NCBI GenBank assembly: GCA_017303505.1 | Contig: JAFLCP010000021.1 | Location: 1-64,000 of the forward strand | Reading direction: 5' to 3' | DNA: 64,000 nucleotides | Origin: Planctomycetota bacterium | GTDB lineage: Bacteria; Planctomycetota; Planctomycetia; Pirellulales; Pirellulaceae | Shown here: positions 48,597 through 56,771 of the stretch, piece after piece | Layout: the number at the start of each line of letters is the position of its first letter | Numbering within the stretch: the stretch's first letter is position 1 | Translations under genes and position numbers: made by a program | Notes under the pieces: model-generated | Database searches by the model: none | The model's input: only the letters and a program-made list of their open reading frames with translations | Told to the model about the DNA's origin: nothing

Positions 48597-49193
48597 ATGC
48601 CTGAAATTCGATTTTATGCAGTGAAGAGAGACCTAAATCTCCTTTTCGAGATCATGTTTACCGAACTTGGATTAATCGCTTTTGAATTGGTCTCCGAGCC
48701 AGGCTGCACACTTAAAAGTTTTCAAACCACTCAGGAACTTGGCAGCCACTTTCGCTACTGTAGTAAGAGCAGCAATTTTCTGTGGTGGGATCCGAGCAGT
48801 ATGTCCCCGAAAAGACCTCTCAAACAAAAATTGAATCCCGATTTATGTGACGGGCACACCTATCGCTACGCAGCAGACTTTGCCCTAATTCAAGTTGAAA
48901 CAGGAATCATGCGATCGAAGATGACCACTCCCAGCGAATTCTCGCTCATCACCGAAGACTACTATCGGTCCATCGGAGGACGAGCCAAGCTGAATTGGCC
49001 AACGATAAACCGTAAGTTCTCACAAATCCGCCAGACGATTGAACGACATTCGGTGGGTAAGGTAGATGGCTGTTGGGTTATGACCGATGCCTTTGCCTCC
49101 CTAAGCGAGGGCGGCCTATTCACAGAGTCTATTCGAGAAGGCTTCGATTGTTTCAAGAAACAACATGTAAAGCTATTGAAACGAACCAAGTAG
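48597..49193 (+). CDS. hypothetical protein, 198 aa, in the Hsp90-like operon
   Basis: Not recognised. A start region with beta-strand character (MPEIRFYAVKRDLNLLFEIMF) is followed by a Trp/Pro-rich segment (NFLWWDPSSMSPKRP) and basic helices (NRKFSQIRQTIERHSVGK) near the end. No signal peptide or membrane helix, so cytoplasmic. It sits between the kinase (24 bp) and the Hsp90-like gene (68 bp), all in one direction. I infer it belongs to the same operon and may be an accessory subunit, but nothing in the sequence tells its job. Confidence 0.6.
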   Translation: MPEIRFYAVKRDLNLLFEIMFTELGLIAFELVSEPGCTLKSFQTTQELGSHFRYCSKSSNFLWWDPSSMSPKRPLKQKLNPDLCDGHTYRYAADFALIQVETGIMRSKMTTPSEFSLITEDYYRSIGGRAKLNWPTINRKFSQIRQTIERHSVGKVDGCWVMTDAFASLSEGGLFTESIREGFDCFKKQHVKLLKRTK

Positions 49194-49261
49194 CAACAAC
49201 CATCGAAACAAAGAACAACTACACGACATTCTTTAACGCACATAACTAGACTACACACCAA

Positions 49262-51088
49262 ATGACGAACGCCAAATTTGACTTACATCTTCCAGGCCTC
49301 ATCAAGATCCTGGCAGAGAATCTCTACTCGGATCCGCGAGTTGGCCTCCGTGAGTTATTGCAAAATTCCCATGACTCGATTTCGCGCAGGCAGATAGAAC
49401 AACCGAAATGGCGCGATGCTCCCTCGATACGTATCCACGTCAACAAAACCAAGAACACCATCGAGATACAAGACAATGGCTCGGGCCTAACGCGTGAGGA
49501 GACGGTCACCTACCTAGCAACCATTGGTCGTGGCTACACCCGCGAACTTCGCGAACGGCTCGCGTTTGAAGATACCGAGCGATACAACGCACTCATCGGA
49601 CAATTCGGCTTGGGTTTCCTTAGTGCGTTTCTGCTGGCAGAATCCGTCGAAGTGGAAACGCTTTCCTATAAGCCCAAATCAACTCCTGTCCTCTGGAAAA
49701 GCCAAGGGAGCGAATCCTACCAACTAAATGAAGGGGAACGTACCGAAATCGGTACAACGGTCCGCTTAAAGCTCAAGCCGGCGATGCGGTATCTGGTGAA
49801 TGAAAGCACACTCGACGAACTGGTAAAGCGATTTGCAGATCTGCTAACACATCCCGTCTATGTTTCAACCAATTCCCATCGTTCCAATTCGGGCATCGCG
49901 CCTTGGAATGCTGAGAATATTGCCGAGAGCTTACAAGAATTCCTGACATCGCGAGGAAATGACGATGAACCTTTATGGTTCATGAGACTCACCGACCAAA
50001 CTTTATCGCTCGAACAAGAAACAATTACCGTCCCGCTAGCAGGCATCATTTACATCCCACCGCGTTCGATTGCTTCCGTCCAAGAGCATGGCGATGCTAT
50101 GGTTTTCATTCGCAACATGTTCATTCGCGAAGGAGATCGAAGATTACTCCCGCGTTGGGCTCGTTTTGCCCGAGCGATCGTTGAGTCGCCGATGCTGACG
50201 CCGACAGTCTCACGCGAAGATATACATGAAGATGAAAATCTTAACTTGGTAACTCAAGCGATCGAACAACAGTTCTTGGCGGCATTCGATCAATTGAGCC
50301 GTGAACGCTCGTCACGATGGAACCAGATTCTGGACGCTCATGCCAATTTGATCATGGCCTGGGGAGCTGAGAATCGCGACTTCTTCAATCGCATTGTTAA
50401 GCGAGTCAAACTCCCGACATCGCGCGGACAACTTACGATTGGTGAATATCTAAAACAAACCAAATCGAAATCGATCTATTTCCAAGCGGATGAAACGCCC
50501 CGCTTGAGCGATCAAGTGCTGCTCGAAGGTTGCGGCAAGCCTGTCATCGATGCGACTTGGTATGGAATCCTCCCGTTCCTTGAACGCTATGAAGCGGAGA
50601 ACAAAGGGGTAAGACTTGTCCAGGCGGACACCGATATCCCCTCCTTGATTCGCACTGTTAAAGATAAGAAATTCCAAGCGTTTTTGGGCTGCTTTAAAAA
50701 CTCTCCCTATAGCGTTCAAATTGGCGAATTCGAACCCGCCAGCTTACCCGCAGTACTGGTTTTCGATCGCAACGCGGAATTTCTGCGTCAAGTCGCTGAA
50801 CGTGACGAGGACCTCGCACTTCCCCCCGGAGTCGAAGCTTTACTCGATAGCTGTGCTGAGGAGATGCAGGCCGATGGGCAAACCCCACAGGGAACACTTT
50901 ACCTCAATGCTAAATCTTCGCTCATTAACAAGCTTGCCAAACAAGCTCAAAATGACACTTTGAATGACACTGCGTTTCAACTACTCTACCAAGCGGTTCG
51001 CCTATTCTCTGATCGCCAAATGGATGCCAAAAGGTGCATGGAAGTTTGGGCGGACCTCTGTAAATCCTTGGAGACACTTCTCAAATGA
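49262..51088 (+). CDS. Hsp90/HtpG-like ATPase, divergent
   Basis: 608 aa. The GHKL ATP-binding fold is complete: ELLQNSHDS at 31-39 with Glu31, Asn35 and Asp38; DNGSG at 71-75; GQFGLGF at 113-119. These match ELISNASDA, DNGxG and GQFGVGF in HtpG. The middle domain includes FIRNMFIREGDRRLLPRWARFARAIVE, like the HtpG VRRVFI... LPxYLRFVxGVVDS region, and a C-terminal region is present too. Similarity to ordinary HtpG is limited, with changed residues in the lid and motifs, so it is a paralogue rather than the housekeeping chaperone. The last four bases overlap the TPR gene. Cytoplasmic; probably an ATP-driven client-holding machine. Confidence 0.88.
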   Translation: MTNAKFDLHLPGLIKILAENLYSDPRVGLRELLQNSHDSISRRQIEQPKWRDAPSIRIHVNKTKNTIEIQDNGSGLTREETVTYLATIGRGYTRELRERLAFEDTERYNALIGQFGLGFLSAFLLAESVEVETLSYKPKSTPVLWKSQGSESYQLNEGERTEIGTTVRLKLKPAMRYLVNESTLDELVKRFADLLTHPVYVSTNSHRSNSGIAPWNAENIAESLQEFLTSRGNDDEPLWFMRLTDQTLSLEQETITVPLAGIIYIPPRSIASVQEHGDAMVFIRNMFIREGDRRLLPRWARFARAIVESPMLTPTVSREDIHEDENLNLVTQAIEQQFLAAFDQLSRERSSRWNQILDAHANLIMAWGAENRDFFNRIVKRVKLPTSRGQLTIGEYLKQTKSKSIYFQADETPRLSDQVLLEGCGKPVIDATWYGILPFLERYEAENKGVRLVQADTDIPSLIRTVKDKKFQAFLGCFKNSPYSVQIGEFEPASLPAVLVFDRNAEFLRQVAERDEDLALPPGVEALLDSCAEEMQADGQTPQGTLYLNAKSSLINKLAKQAQNDTLNDTAFQLLYQAVRLFSDRQMDAKRCMEVWADLCKSLETLLK

Positions 51089-52170
51089 CCGATGTCTTTG
51101 ATTGGTACGAAGAATATCGTGACAAGATCTATGAAGACGATCGTTACACGCATCGCCATGTACAGATGCTCGACTTCTTTGACGATTCAATGATCGATGA
51201 AGACGATCTGCGTCACAACATTGCCTGTTTGCGCAAAGCGAGGCGTCTCAGCGTAGCTTTGGGAGAAGATCTATTTACTCTCTGGTGCGATGCATTTTTG
51301 GGTGGTGAACTCCACAGCCTCGGTGAATATAAAAAGTCTCGCGAAGTACTCTCTGACGCAGTACTTCGCGCCCGCAAACCGATCTATGCTAACACACCTC
51401 AACAACTGATAGTCCATGTCTACTTGGCTACCAGCTTTGTGATGACAGATCCGATTGGTTTTGAAAAAGAAATCCGCGAACTTTGCCAGTTCGTTTCCAA
51501 GAACAAAGGCGAATGTTGGGAACACGAGTCTCGTGCCCTTGAACTGATCGCTTTCTTGGAGGTCGAACGTCGTGACCAAAAGGCTGCTGAAGCCGCAACA
51601 GAAAAACTTCAAGAGCACGTAAGTGTTTACTTCGAAAGCGGACGACATTGGCTGCTGAGTTACAATCAAGCGAAAGTCGCCATGAGAAATAAGGATTGGG
51701 ATGCGACCATTCGTTATTCCGACGAAGGCATGCTCGACCCAGACCTCTGCAATGAACCGAAGAAGTCGTTTCATTTTTTACGAGCCTGTGCGTTAGCAGC
51801 CTTAGGAGACAAGAAAGCGGCCAAGAGCCTCTTTCGCAAAGGAACAAACATTCGTCGCGACATCCCCGATGCAGATGATTACATGTTTTGTGCCATATAC
51901 TGGATAATTCTTGGTGAACTGCAGACGGCGATCGACCTACGAATCTCCGAATTGAAGGAACTCAAATCCAAAGGCCGGCATTGGGAACAATACAAAGCCA
52001 CGGTCCACTTAGCACAACTTTATGAAGCCATCGGCGATACCCGCAACATGAACCGCTGGAAGCGAGCCGTGGAGAAGTGCCTTACAAACTTTAGAAACCC
52101 GAAGGCAATCTTAGCGATCGACCTTCACCGCGAATTCACACTCATTACTTCGGAATTTCTCCGCTCATGA
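51085..52170 (+). CDS. TPR-like helical repeat protein, candidate co-chaperone
   Basis: 361 aa, almost wholly alpha-helical with ~34-residue pairs of helices (EYKKSREVLSDAVLRA; DWDATIRYSDEGMLDP; LRACALAALGDKKAAKSLFRKG; LHREFTL at the end). There is no signal peptide. The four-base overlap with the Hsp90-like gene before and the DUF4262 gene after shows tight stoichiometric production. In eukaryotes TPR proteins are the standard co-chaperones of Hsp90; ordinary bacterial HtpG has no such dedicated partner gene. Binding is inferred from linkage only, and the C-terminus of the Hsp90-like protein does not end in MEEVD. Confidence 0.75.
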   Translation: MTDVFDWYEEYRDKIYEDDRYTHRHVQMLDFFDDSMIDEDDLRHNIACLRKARRLSVALGEDLFTLWCDAFLGGELHSLGEYKKSREVLSDAVLRARKPIYANTPQQLIVHVYLATSFVMTDPIGFEKEIRELCQFVSKNKGECWEHESRALELIAFLEVERRDQKAAEAATEKLQEHVSVYFESGRHWLLSYNQAKVAMRNKDWDATIRYSDEGMLDPDLCNEPKKSFHFLRACALAALGDKKAAKSLFRKGTNIRRDIPDADDYMFCAIYWIILGELQTAIDLRISELKELKSKGRHWEQYKATVHLAQLYEAIGDTRNMNRWKRAVEKCLTNFRNPKAILAIDLHREFTLITSEFLRS

Positions 52171-53297
52171 AAATCAAGACTCGTAAACTCTCTGACAAAG
52201 ACCTCAATGACTTCGAAGTGAATCTGCTCACCAGCATCAAAGCAGATGGCTGGCAACTTAATGCCATCAGCGAAGAAGATCCTTTACCGAATTGGGCTTA
52301 CAGCATTGGCATCTATGCGAAGTATGGCCAACCTGAATTGATTCTCTTCGGTCTCGATTTCGAACCGATGTATCAGATCGTTGCCCAATACATCGAATTG
52401 ATCCAAGAGGGCTTGGTTGTCAAAGATAAGCTCGCCATCGAAGGATTGATCGAAAAGTACACATGTGTCGTTCGCAAGGTACAACCTAAGTGGCGTGAGA
52501 AATTGCTTCTGTCAGCGAATTGGTACTATCACTACCAAGACTATCCTGCCTTGCAATGCTTCTGGCCCGATAAGAAAGGGCTCTATCCGTGGCAGGATGG
52601 ATTCAACCGCCGCATGCAAAAACTGCAGCCATTATTGTACGAACGAACCGCCGAAAAGACGTTGCTCCCAGAAATCTTCGTCGATGAACCTTGGAAGTTT
52701 GATATCGGTCCCGACAGTGCCTGCTTTACCAGTCAGTTCGTATTGGCAGGCTCACCTATTACTTACGCCAGCCGTGACTTTGATGGTGATTGGCAATTCC
52801 ACGGTGATGAAGACATCAGCGAAGCCGAGCCGAACATGGTTGGGTTGGGCTGCATGATAGAGTTAGATTCCAGCCTGGAAGAATTGCATGATTTGCCGCG
52901 CGGCTGGGGAGCAGATCGCAAGACACCTCGCCACAAGTGGCAACGATTCAAGAATAACCCTTTCCCTGATTACGACAGCAACGGCTATTACCTCGAAGAT
53001 GCCGTCGAACTAGCGCAAACGCGTTCTGAGTTGAAGCCACCTTCGGAAGCACGTCGCGAGAAATGTCGTCCTGGAGATTGCGTAAAACTTCTATTCCGCT
53101 TTGCCAAAGAAGACGCCAAACGCAAAGAAGAACAGACGGAATCCTTGTGGGTCAAAATCGTTAACTTCGATGAAAATCAAATAACTTATGCCGGCGAGAT
53201 CATCGATACTCCACATCACAAGAAAGCCAAGCCAGGCGATCGCCTCGAGTTCCATCCACTGCACATCGCAGAGATACGCAAAGGAAAAAGCAAGTAG
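52167..53297 (+). CDS. DUF4262 plus DUF2314/DUF2185-like protein
   Basis: 376 aa, overlapping the TPR gene by four bases. Residues ~20-150 match the DUF4262 pattern (WAYSIGIYAKYGQPELILFGLDFE, GLVVKDKL, YYHYQDYPALQCFWPDKKGLYPWQDGF). The C-terminal ~75 residues (GDCVKLLFRFAKED... LWVKIVNFDENQITYAGEIIDTPHHKKAKPGDRLEFHPLHIAEI) follow the DUF2314/DUF2185 plan of small beta-barrel proteins. Both families occur among immunity-like proteins of toxin systems, but fusion to a DUF4262 here, behind a chaperone pair, has no function I can name. Terminal gene of the operon: the first inverted-repeat element begins three bases downstream. Confidence 0.75.
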   Translation: MKIKTRKLSDKDLNDFEVNLLTSIKADGWQLNAISEEDPLPNWAYSIGIYAKYGQPELILFGLDFEPMYQIVAQYIELIQEGLVVKDKLAIEGLIEKYTCVVRKVQPKWREKLLLSANWYYHYQDYPALQCFWPDKKGLYPWQDGFNRRMQKLQPLLYERTAEKTLLPEIFVDEPWKFDIGPDSACFTSQFVLAGSPITYASRDFDGDWQFHGDEDISEAEPNMVGLGCMIELDSSLEELHDLPRGWGADRKTPRHKWQRFKNNPFPDYDSNGYYLEDAVELAQTRSELKPPSEARREKCRPGDCVKLLFRFAKEDAKRKEEQTESLWVKIVNFDENQITYAGEIIDTPHHKKAKPGDRLEFHPLHIAEIRKGKSK

Positions 53298-53300
53298 CAA

Positions 53301-53560
53301 ATAGGCTGTGTACAGCAAGTCCCTTCGTATCGCACCTCACCGTTTGTTCGCGCGCTCTATCTTAATACGGCTTACATGCGAGTAACCGACTTGCGCAACA
53401 CACCGTGGAATTGACGCGTCGTCGCGCCTTCTCTCGTTTTGCACGTCATCTCCACGGTGTGTTGCGCGAATCGGATGATCGGCCTGTGAATCCGTGCAAA
53501 ATGGAACATCAATTCCGGCCGCACATCTTCGCATGATGTGATTCGCTTCACACACCCAGC
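53301..53560. repeat. inverted-repeat element, copy 1 (~260 bp)
   Basis: Left end (ATAGGCTGTGTACAGCAAGTCC) is diverged; right end reads GATTCGCTTCACACACCC. Inner inverted arms GCGCAACACACCGTGGA (~53393-53409) and TCCACGGTGTGTTGCGC (53451-53467) are perfect over 17 bp. It starts three bases after the DUF4262 gene and fills most of the gap to the desaturase gene. No open reading frame of note. The remaining bases up to 53658 hold nothing recognised. Confidence 0.85.
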
Positions 53561-53658
53561 ATCCCCCGCCACAACGTGACGACTTGTCGCAGCCTGCCAA
53601 TTACCCAATACCATACATAGACATCCAGATGTCCATATTATAGATTCGAGGTCAAAGG

Positions 53659-54702
53659 ATGCGAATTTCCCGCCCTAAATCCCACCAGATCGATTGGAAT
53701 AACTCTATGAGTACAGTGATTCCGCCCCATCCAGACCAGCTCGAAATCGACCTCGAAACCGCCGAAGTCATGTCCGATATCGCCCATCCAGATGGCGAGT
53801 TGCTGGAAGGTAAGGTTTTGAAGCAGCAACAAGCGAAGCATTTGGGCGTAGACTGGGGCGTGGCGTTATGGATTGGTGCCATTCATCTCGGTGCCCTAGC
53901 TGCCCCGTTTACGTTTTCCTGGACCGGTTTGTGGGTCATGCTGGGCCTGTATTTTCTCACCGGCTGCATCGGTATCTGCCTGGGCTACCATCGCCTTTTG
54001 AGCCACCGCAGTTTTGAGACCTTTCGACCGATGCGGTGGTTAATCGCTTGGGTCGGAGGACTTGCGGGAGAAGGCTCTGCCATTCACTGGTGCGCCAATC
54101 ACCGCATTCATCATGCGAAGAGTGATCACACCGGCGACCCGCATTCACCGCGTGAAGGATTCTTATGGAGCCATATGCTGTGGTGCATGCAACGTTCAGA
54201 TCCAAAAGAACGCCGAGCGATGCATGAGCGTTGGGCTCCCGATCTATTGCGTGATCCCGTTTTACGTTTCTTGGATACGACCTTTTTGTTGTGGCAGTTT
54301 GTGGTTGCCTTCGCCTTAGCGGGTATCGGCTATGCGGTCGGCGGAGCCTACATGGCGGCATCTTTTGTCGTGTGGGGCGTTTTCGTTCGCATGGTGGTTG
54401 TGTTACATGCTACCTGGTGCATCAATTCGGTGACTCATGTCTGGGGCTATAAAACCTACGACAATGACGACGATAGCAAGAACCTGTGGTGGGTTGCCTT
54501 GTTTACCTTTGGTGAAGGTTGGCACAACAATCATCATGCGTACCAGAAGGCAGCCAACTATGGCCATCGCTGGTGGGAATTTGACACCACCTATCAAGTC
54601 ATTCGCTTAATGCGTATTGTCGGCTTGGCTTGGTCGATTGCTCCGATTCCTCAAAAGGCATTGCAAATTCTTGCCAAGAAACGCATCGCCAAACAGCGTT
54701 AG
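53659..54702 (+). CDS. fatty acid desaturase (acyl-CoA/acyl-lipid delta-9 type)
   Basis: 347 aa; ATG 53707 could be the real start, as the first 16 residues are not conserved-looking. The three histidine boxes of the membrane di-iron desaturases are present: HRLLSH at 111-116, HRIHH at 148-152 and HNNHH at 289-293. They are placed between membrane helices (WIGAIHLGALAAPFTFSW, LMGLYFLTGCIGICLG-type, VVAFALAGIGYAVGG). The enzyme puts a double bond into fatty acyl chains with O2 and an electron donor, adjusting membrane fluidity. It is bracketed by copies 1 and 2 of the inverted-repeat element. Confidence 0.93.
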   Translation: MRISRPKSHQIDWNNSMSTVIPPHPDQLEIDLETAEVMSDIAHPDGELLEGKVLKQQQAKHLGVDWGVALWIGAIHLGALAAPFTFSWTGLWVMLGLYFLTGCIGICLGYHRLLSHRSFETFRPMRWLIAWVGGLAGEGSAIHWCANHRIHHAKSDHTGDPHSPREGFLWSHMLWCMQRSDPKERRAMHERWAPDLLRDPVLRFLDTTFLLWQFVVAFALAGIGYAVGGAYMAASFVVWGVFVRMVVVLHATWCINSVTHVWGYKTYDNDDDSKNLWWVALFTFGEGWHNNHHAYQKAANYGHRWWEFDTTYQVIRLMRIVGLAWSIAPIPQKALQILAKKRIAKQR

Positions 54703-54719
54703 CAAGTGTAGGTGTAGGG

Positions 54720-54983
54720 TGTAGGGTGTGTGCAGCAAGTCCATTCCTGCCACACCTCACCGTCTGTACTCGCGCTCGATCTCTAACGAGGTTGACACGC
54801 CAAATGACCGACTTGCGCAACACACCGTGGTGTTGACTCGTCGTCATGCCTTCTCTCGTTTTGCGAGTCCTCTCCGCGGTGTGTTGCGCGAATCAGGTTA
54901 TCGGCTTGTATGCCGGTGTAAAATGGCATATCAAATCTGATGGCAAATCTGTGTAAAATGGATTCGCTTCACACACCCTACAA
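54720..54983. repeat. inverted-repeat element, copy 2 (~264 bp)
   Basis: Left terminus TGTAGGGTGTGTGCAGCAAG at 54720; right terminus GATTCGCTTCACACACCCTACA at 54961-54982 is its inverted form with few changes. Inner arms (CTTGCGCAACACACCG near 54812; CGGTGTGTTGCGCGAATC near 54877) face each other. Outside the left end there is a short GTGTAGG stutter (54707-54720). It lies between the desaturase stop and the hydrolase start. Confidence 0.9.
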
Positions 54984-55008
54984 ATGCCAACTCCCTCGGA
55001 TCACCTCC

Positions 55009-55848
55009 ATGAAACTCTCTTGCCCGCTTTACGTTGGAACATGCCTGCTCGTCGTCTCAATCGCAACCGAGTGTTTCGCGCAAACCAAACTCACTGCTGT
55101 TTCTGCACCGGCACGACTGCAATTACCAGGTGAATCGCTCACGATCCAAGATCGACCTGCATTTATTTACATGCCCGAAGAATCGAAGCGTTCAACACCA
55201 CAACCATGGATTTTCTACGCACCCACATTACCCGCCTATCCCGATGAAGCGGAACGTTGGATGCACGAAAAATTTTTGGCAGCGGGTATCGCAGTCGCCG
55301 GTATTGATGTCGGTGAAGCCTATGGCAGCCCATTGAGCCATCCAACTCTCAACGCGTTCTATGATGAGCTCACCACAAAACGGGGCTTTGCCAAGAAACC
55401 ATGTTTGTTCGGTCGCAGCCGTGGAGGACTTTGGGTCAGTAGCTGGGCGATCGCTCATCCCGACCGAGTCGCCGGCATCATCGGCATCTATCCTGTCTAT
55501 GACTTTCGCACCTACCCTAAAATCGAAAACGCGGCTTCAGCTTATGGAGTTACTGCAGAAGAGCTCACACAACGCAATGCCGAACTCAACCCAATTGAAC
55601 GCATCGATGTACTCGTCAAAGCCAAAATACCCATCACGATTATCCATGGCGACAACGATGTGGTCGTGCCGCTGAAAGAAAATTCGCTGGAACTCCAGCA
55701 AAGATACGAAAGGGAAGGGGAGGGGGCCTTGGTTAAACTCATTATTGCCAAGGGCCAAGGGCACAACTTCTGGGAAGGTTTCTTCAAAGAGCAACAGCTT
55801 GTCGATTTCGCCATCCAACACGCCCGCGCCGGTGCGAAGTCGTTGTAG
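55009..55848 (+). CDS. exported alpha/beta hydrolase (dienelactone-hydrolase/S9-like)
   Basis: 279 aa from ATG 55009, chosen because it opens into a signal peptide (MKLSCPLYVGTCLLVVSIAT, cleavage after CFA); the frame is open to 54940 within the repeat. The triad is complete: Ser137 in GRSRGG, Asp217 in HGDNDVVVP and His252 in GQGHNFW. This is a secreted carboxylic-ester or peptide hydrolase of unknown substrate. The stop codon TAG 55846-55848 is provided by the left terminus of repeat copy 3 (TTGTAGGG), so the original C-terminus may have been different. Confidence 0.85.
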   Translation: MKLSCPLYVGTCLLVVSIATECFAQTKLTAVSAPARLQLPGESLTIQDRPAFIYMPEESKRSTPQPWIFYAPTLPAYPDEAERWMHEKFLAAGIAVAGIDVGEAYGSPLSHPTLNAFYDELTTKRGFAKKPCLFGRSRGGLWVSSWAIAHPDRVAGIIGIYPVYDFRTYPKIENAASAYGVTAEELTQRNAELNPIERIDVLVKAKIPITIIHGDNDVVVPLKENSLELQQRYEREGEGALVKLIIAKGQGHNFWEGFFKEQQLVDFAIQHARAGAKSL

Positions 55849-56104
55849 GGCGTGTGCTGCAAGTCCCTTCCTGCCACACCTCACCGTTTATGAAACTGAT
55901 CCATCTCTAACGCGGTTGACACGCCAAATAACCGACTTGCGCAACACACCGTGGAGTTGACGCGCGTCGTGCCTTCTCTCGTTTTGCACGTCCGCTTCAC
56001 GGTGTGTTGCGCGAATAGGATTATCGGTTCGTATTCTCGCGCAAAAAGAGATGTCAAAGCTGATGGAGCATCGTTGTAAGATAGATTCGCTTCATACCCT
56101 ACAA
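55843..56104. repeat. inverted-repeat element, copy 3 (~262 bp)
   Basis: Left terminus TTGTAGGGCGTGTGCTGCAAG overlaps the hydrolase stop. Right terminus GATTCGCTTCATACCCTACA ends about 58 bp before the antitoxin gene. Inner arms ACTTGCGCAACACACCGTGGA and CACGGTGTGTTGCGCGAAT are present. A piece near 55969 (GCGCGTCG) differs by small changes from copies 1 and 4. Confidence 0.9.
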
Positions 56105-56162
56105 TGGCAAATATTGACATCAAACGGGCGATCAAGAATAATGTCGAGCAAGGAGAAAAACT

Positions 56163-56411
56163 ATGGGCTCGACATTAAATCTATCCCTAACAGACGAATT
56201 GCGGGCTTTTGTTGATACCCAATCGGGCGACGGAACTCTGTATGCAACTCCCAGCGAGTTCGTTCGCGACCTCATTCGCAAACATAAACAGCAAATGGAA
56301 GCAGATCGACTTCGCGTTGGCGTTATTGAAGGCCTGCAAGATGCCGCCCAAGGACGAGTAAAGCAGTTTAAGGGCAACGTTCGCGACTTGATGAACAAGA
56401 GACGCAAGTAA
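56163..56411 (+). CDS. ParD/CopG-type antitoxin
   Basis: 82 aa. AAGGAG stands just ahead of ATG 56163. N-terminal ribbon-helix-helix (STLNLSLTDELRAFVDTQ... YATPSEFVRDLIRKH), then a basic tail that would wrap the toxin. It should bind its own promoter and neutralise the ParE-like product of the next gene, which starts immediately after its stop codon. The pair stands between repeat copies 3 and 4. Confidence 0.9.
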   Translation: MGSTLNLSLTDELRAFVDTQSGDGTLYATPSEFVRDLIRKHKQQMEADRLRVGVIEGLQDAAQGRVKQFKGNVRDLMNKRRK

Positions 56412-56771
56412 ATGGTCAAAGGGAAGAAACCCAAGATCTATCTTACCGATCGCGTCATTGCCGACCTCCAGGAAATCGAGTCTTACACCATTACCAAATG
56501 GGGGACCAAGCAAGCGGCAAAGTATCTTGACGCTTTCGATCATTTCTTTCAGTTGATTGAATCCGAACCAGGGATACTCTCTCCCGTTCCAATGATCGAC
56601 TCACTGCTAACACATACAGTCGAAGCCCATATCGTCGTTTGCACTCGCTGGAGGAATGATGTTTTGGTACTCACCATCGTCCATTCCAGCCGGGACGTTA
56701 TCATTCATCTACACAACTTACTTCCCACACTCAGAATCGAAGTCGATGCGCTCAAAAGACAACTGCCGTAG
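56412..56771 (+). CDS. ParE/RelE-superfamily toxin
   Basis: 119 aa, directly abutting the antitoxin gene. The pattern of the family is clear: YLTDRVIADLQEIESYTITKWG at the start, AAKYLDAFDHFFQLIESEPG, then HIVVCTRWRNDVLVLTIVHSSRD in the C-terminal strand region. ParE members poison gyrase, RelE members cleave mRNA on ribosomes; the sequence fits the ParE side better. The final residues (NLLPTLRIEVDALKRQLP) go past the usual end, and the TAG stop is taken from the left terminus of repeat copy 4, so the C-terminus may have been changed by insertion of the repeat. Confidence 0.87.
   Translation: MVKGKKPKIYLTDRVIADLQEIESYTITKWGTKQAAKYLDAFDHFFQLIESEPGILSPVPMIDSLLTHTVEAHIVVCTRWRNDVLVLTIVHSSRDVIIHLHNLLPTLRIEVDALKRQLP

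Noticed and set aside
49262-51088. Housekeeping htpG
   Set aside because: ATP-site motifs agree, but overall divergence and the operon with TPR and DUF4262 genes argue for a paralogue; the symbol was withheld.
56104-56180. 24-codon ORF from ATG 56104 at the right end of repeat copy 3, a possible leader peptide of the TA pair
   Set aside because: No ribosome-binding site, overlaps the antitoxin start, and the ATG is formed by the repeat terminus. No evidence of use.
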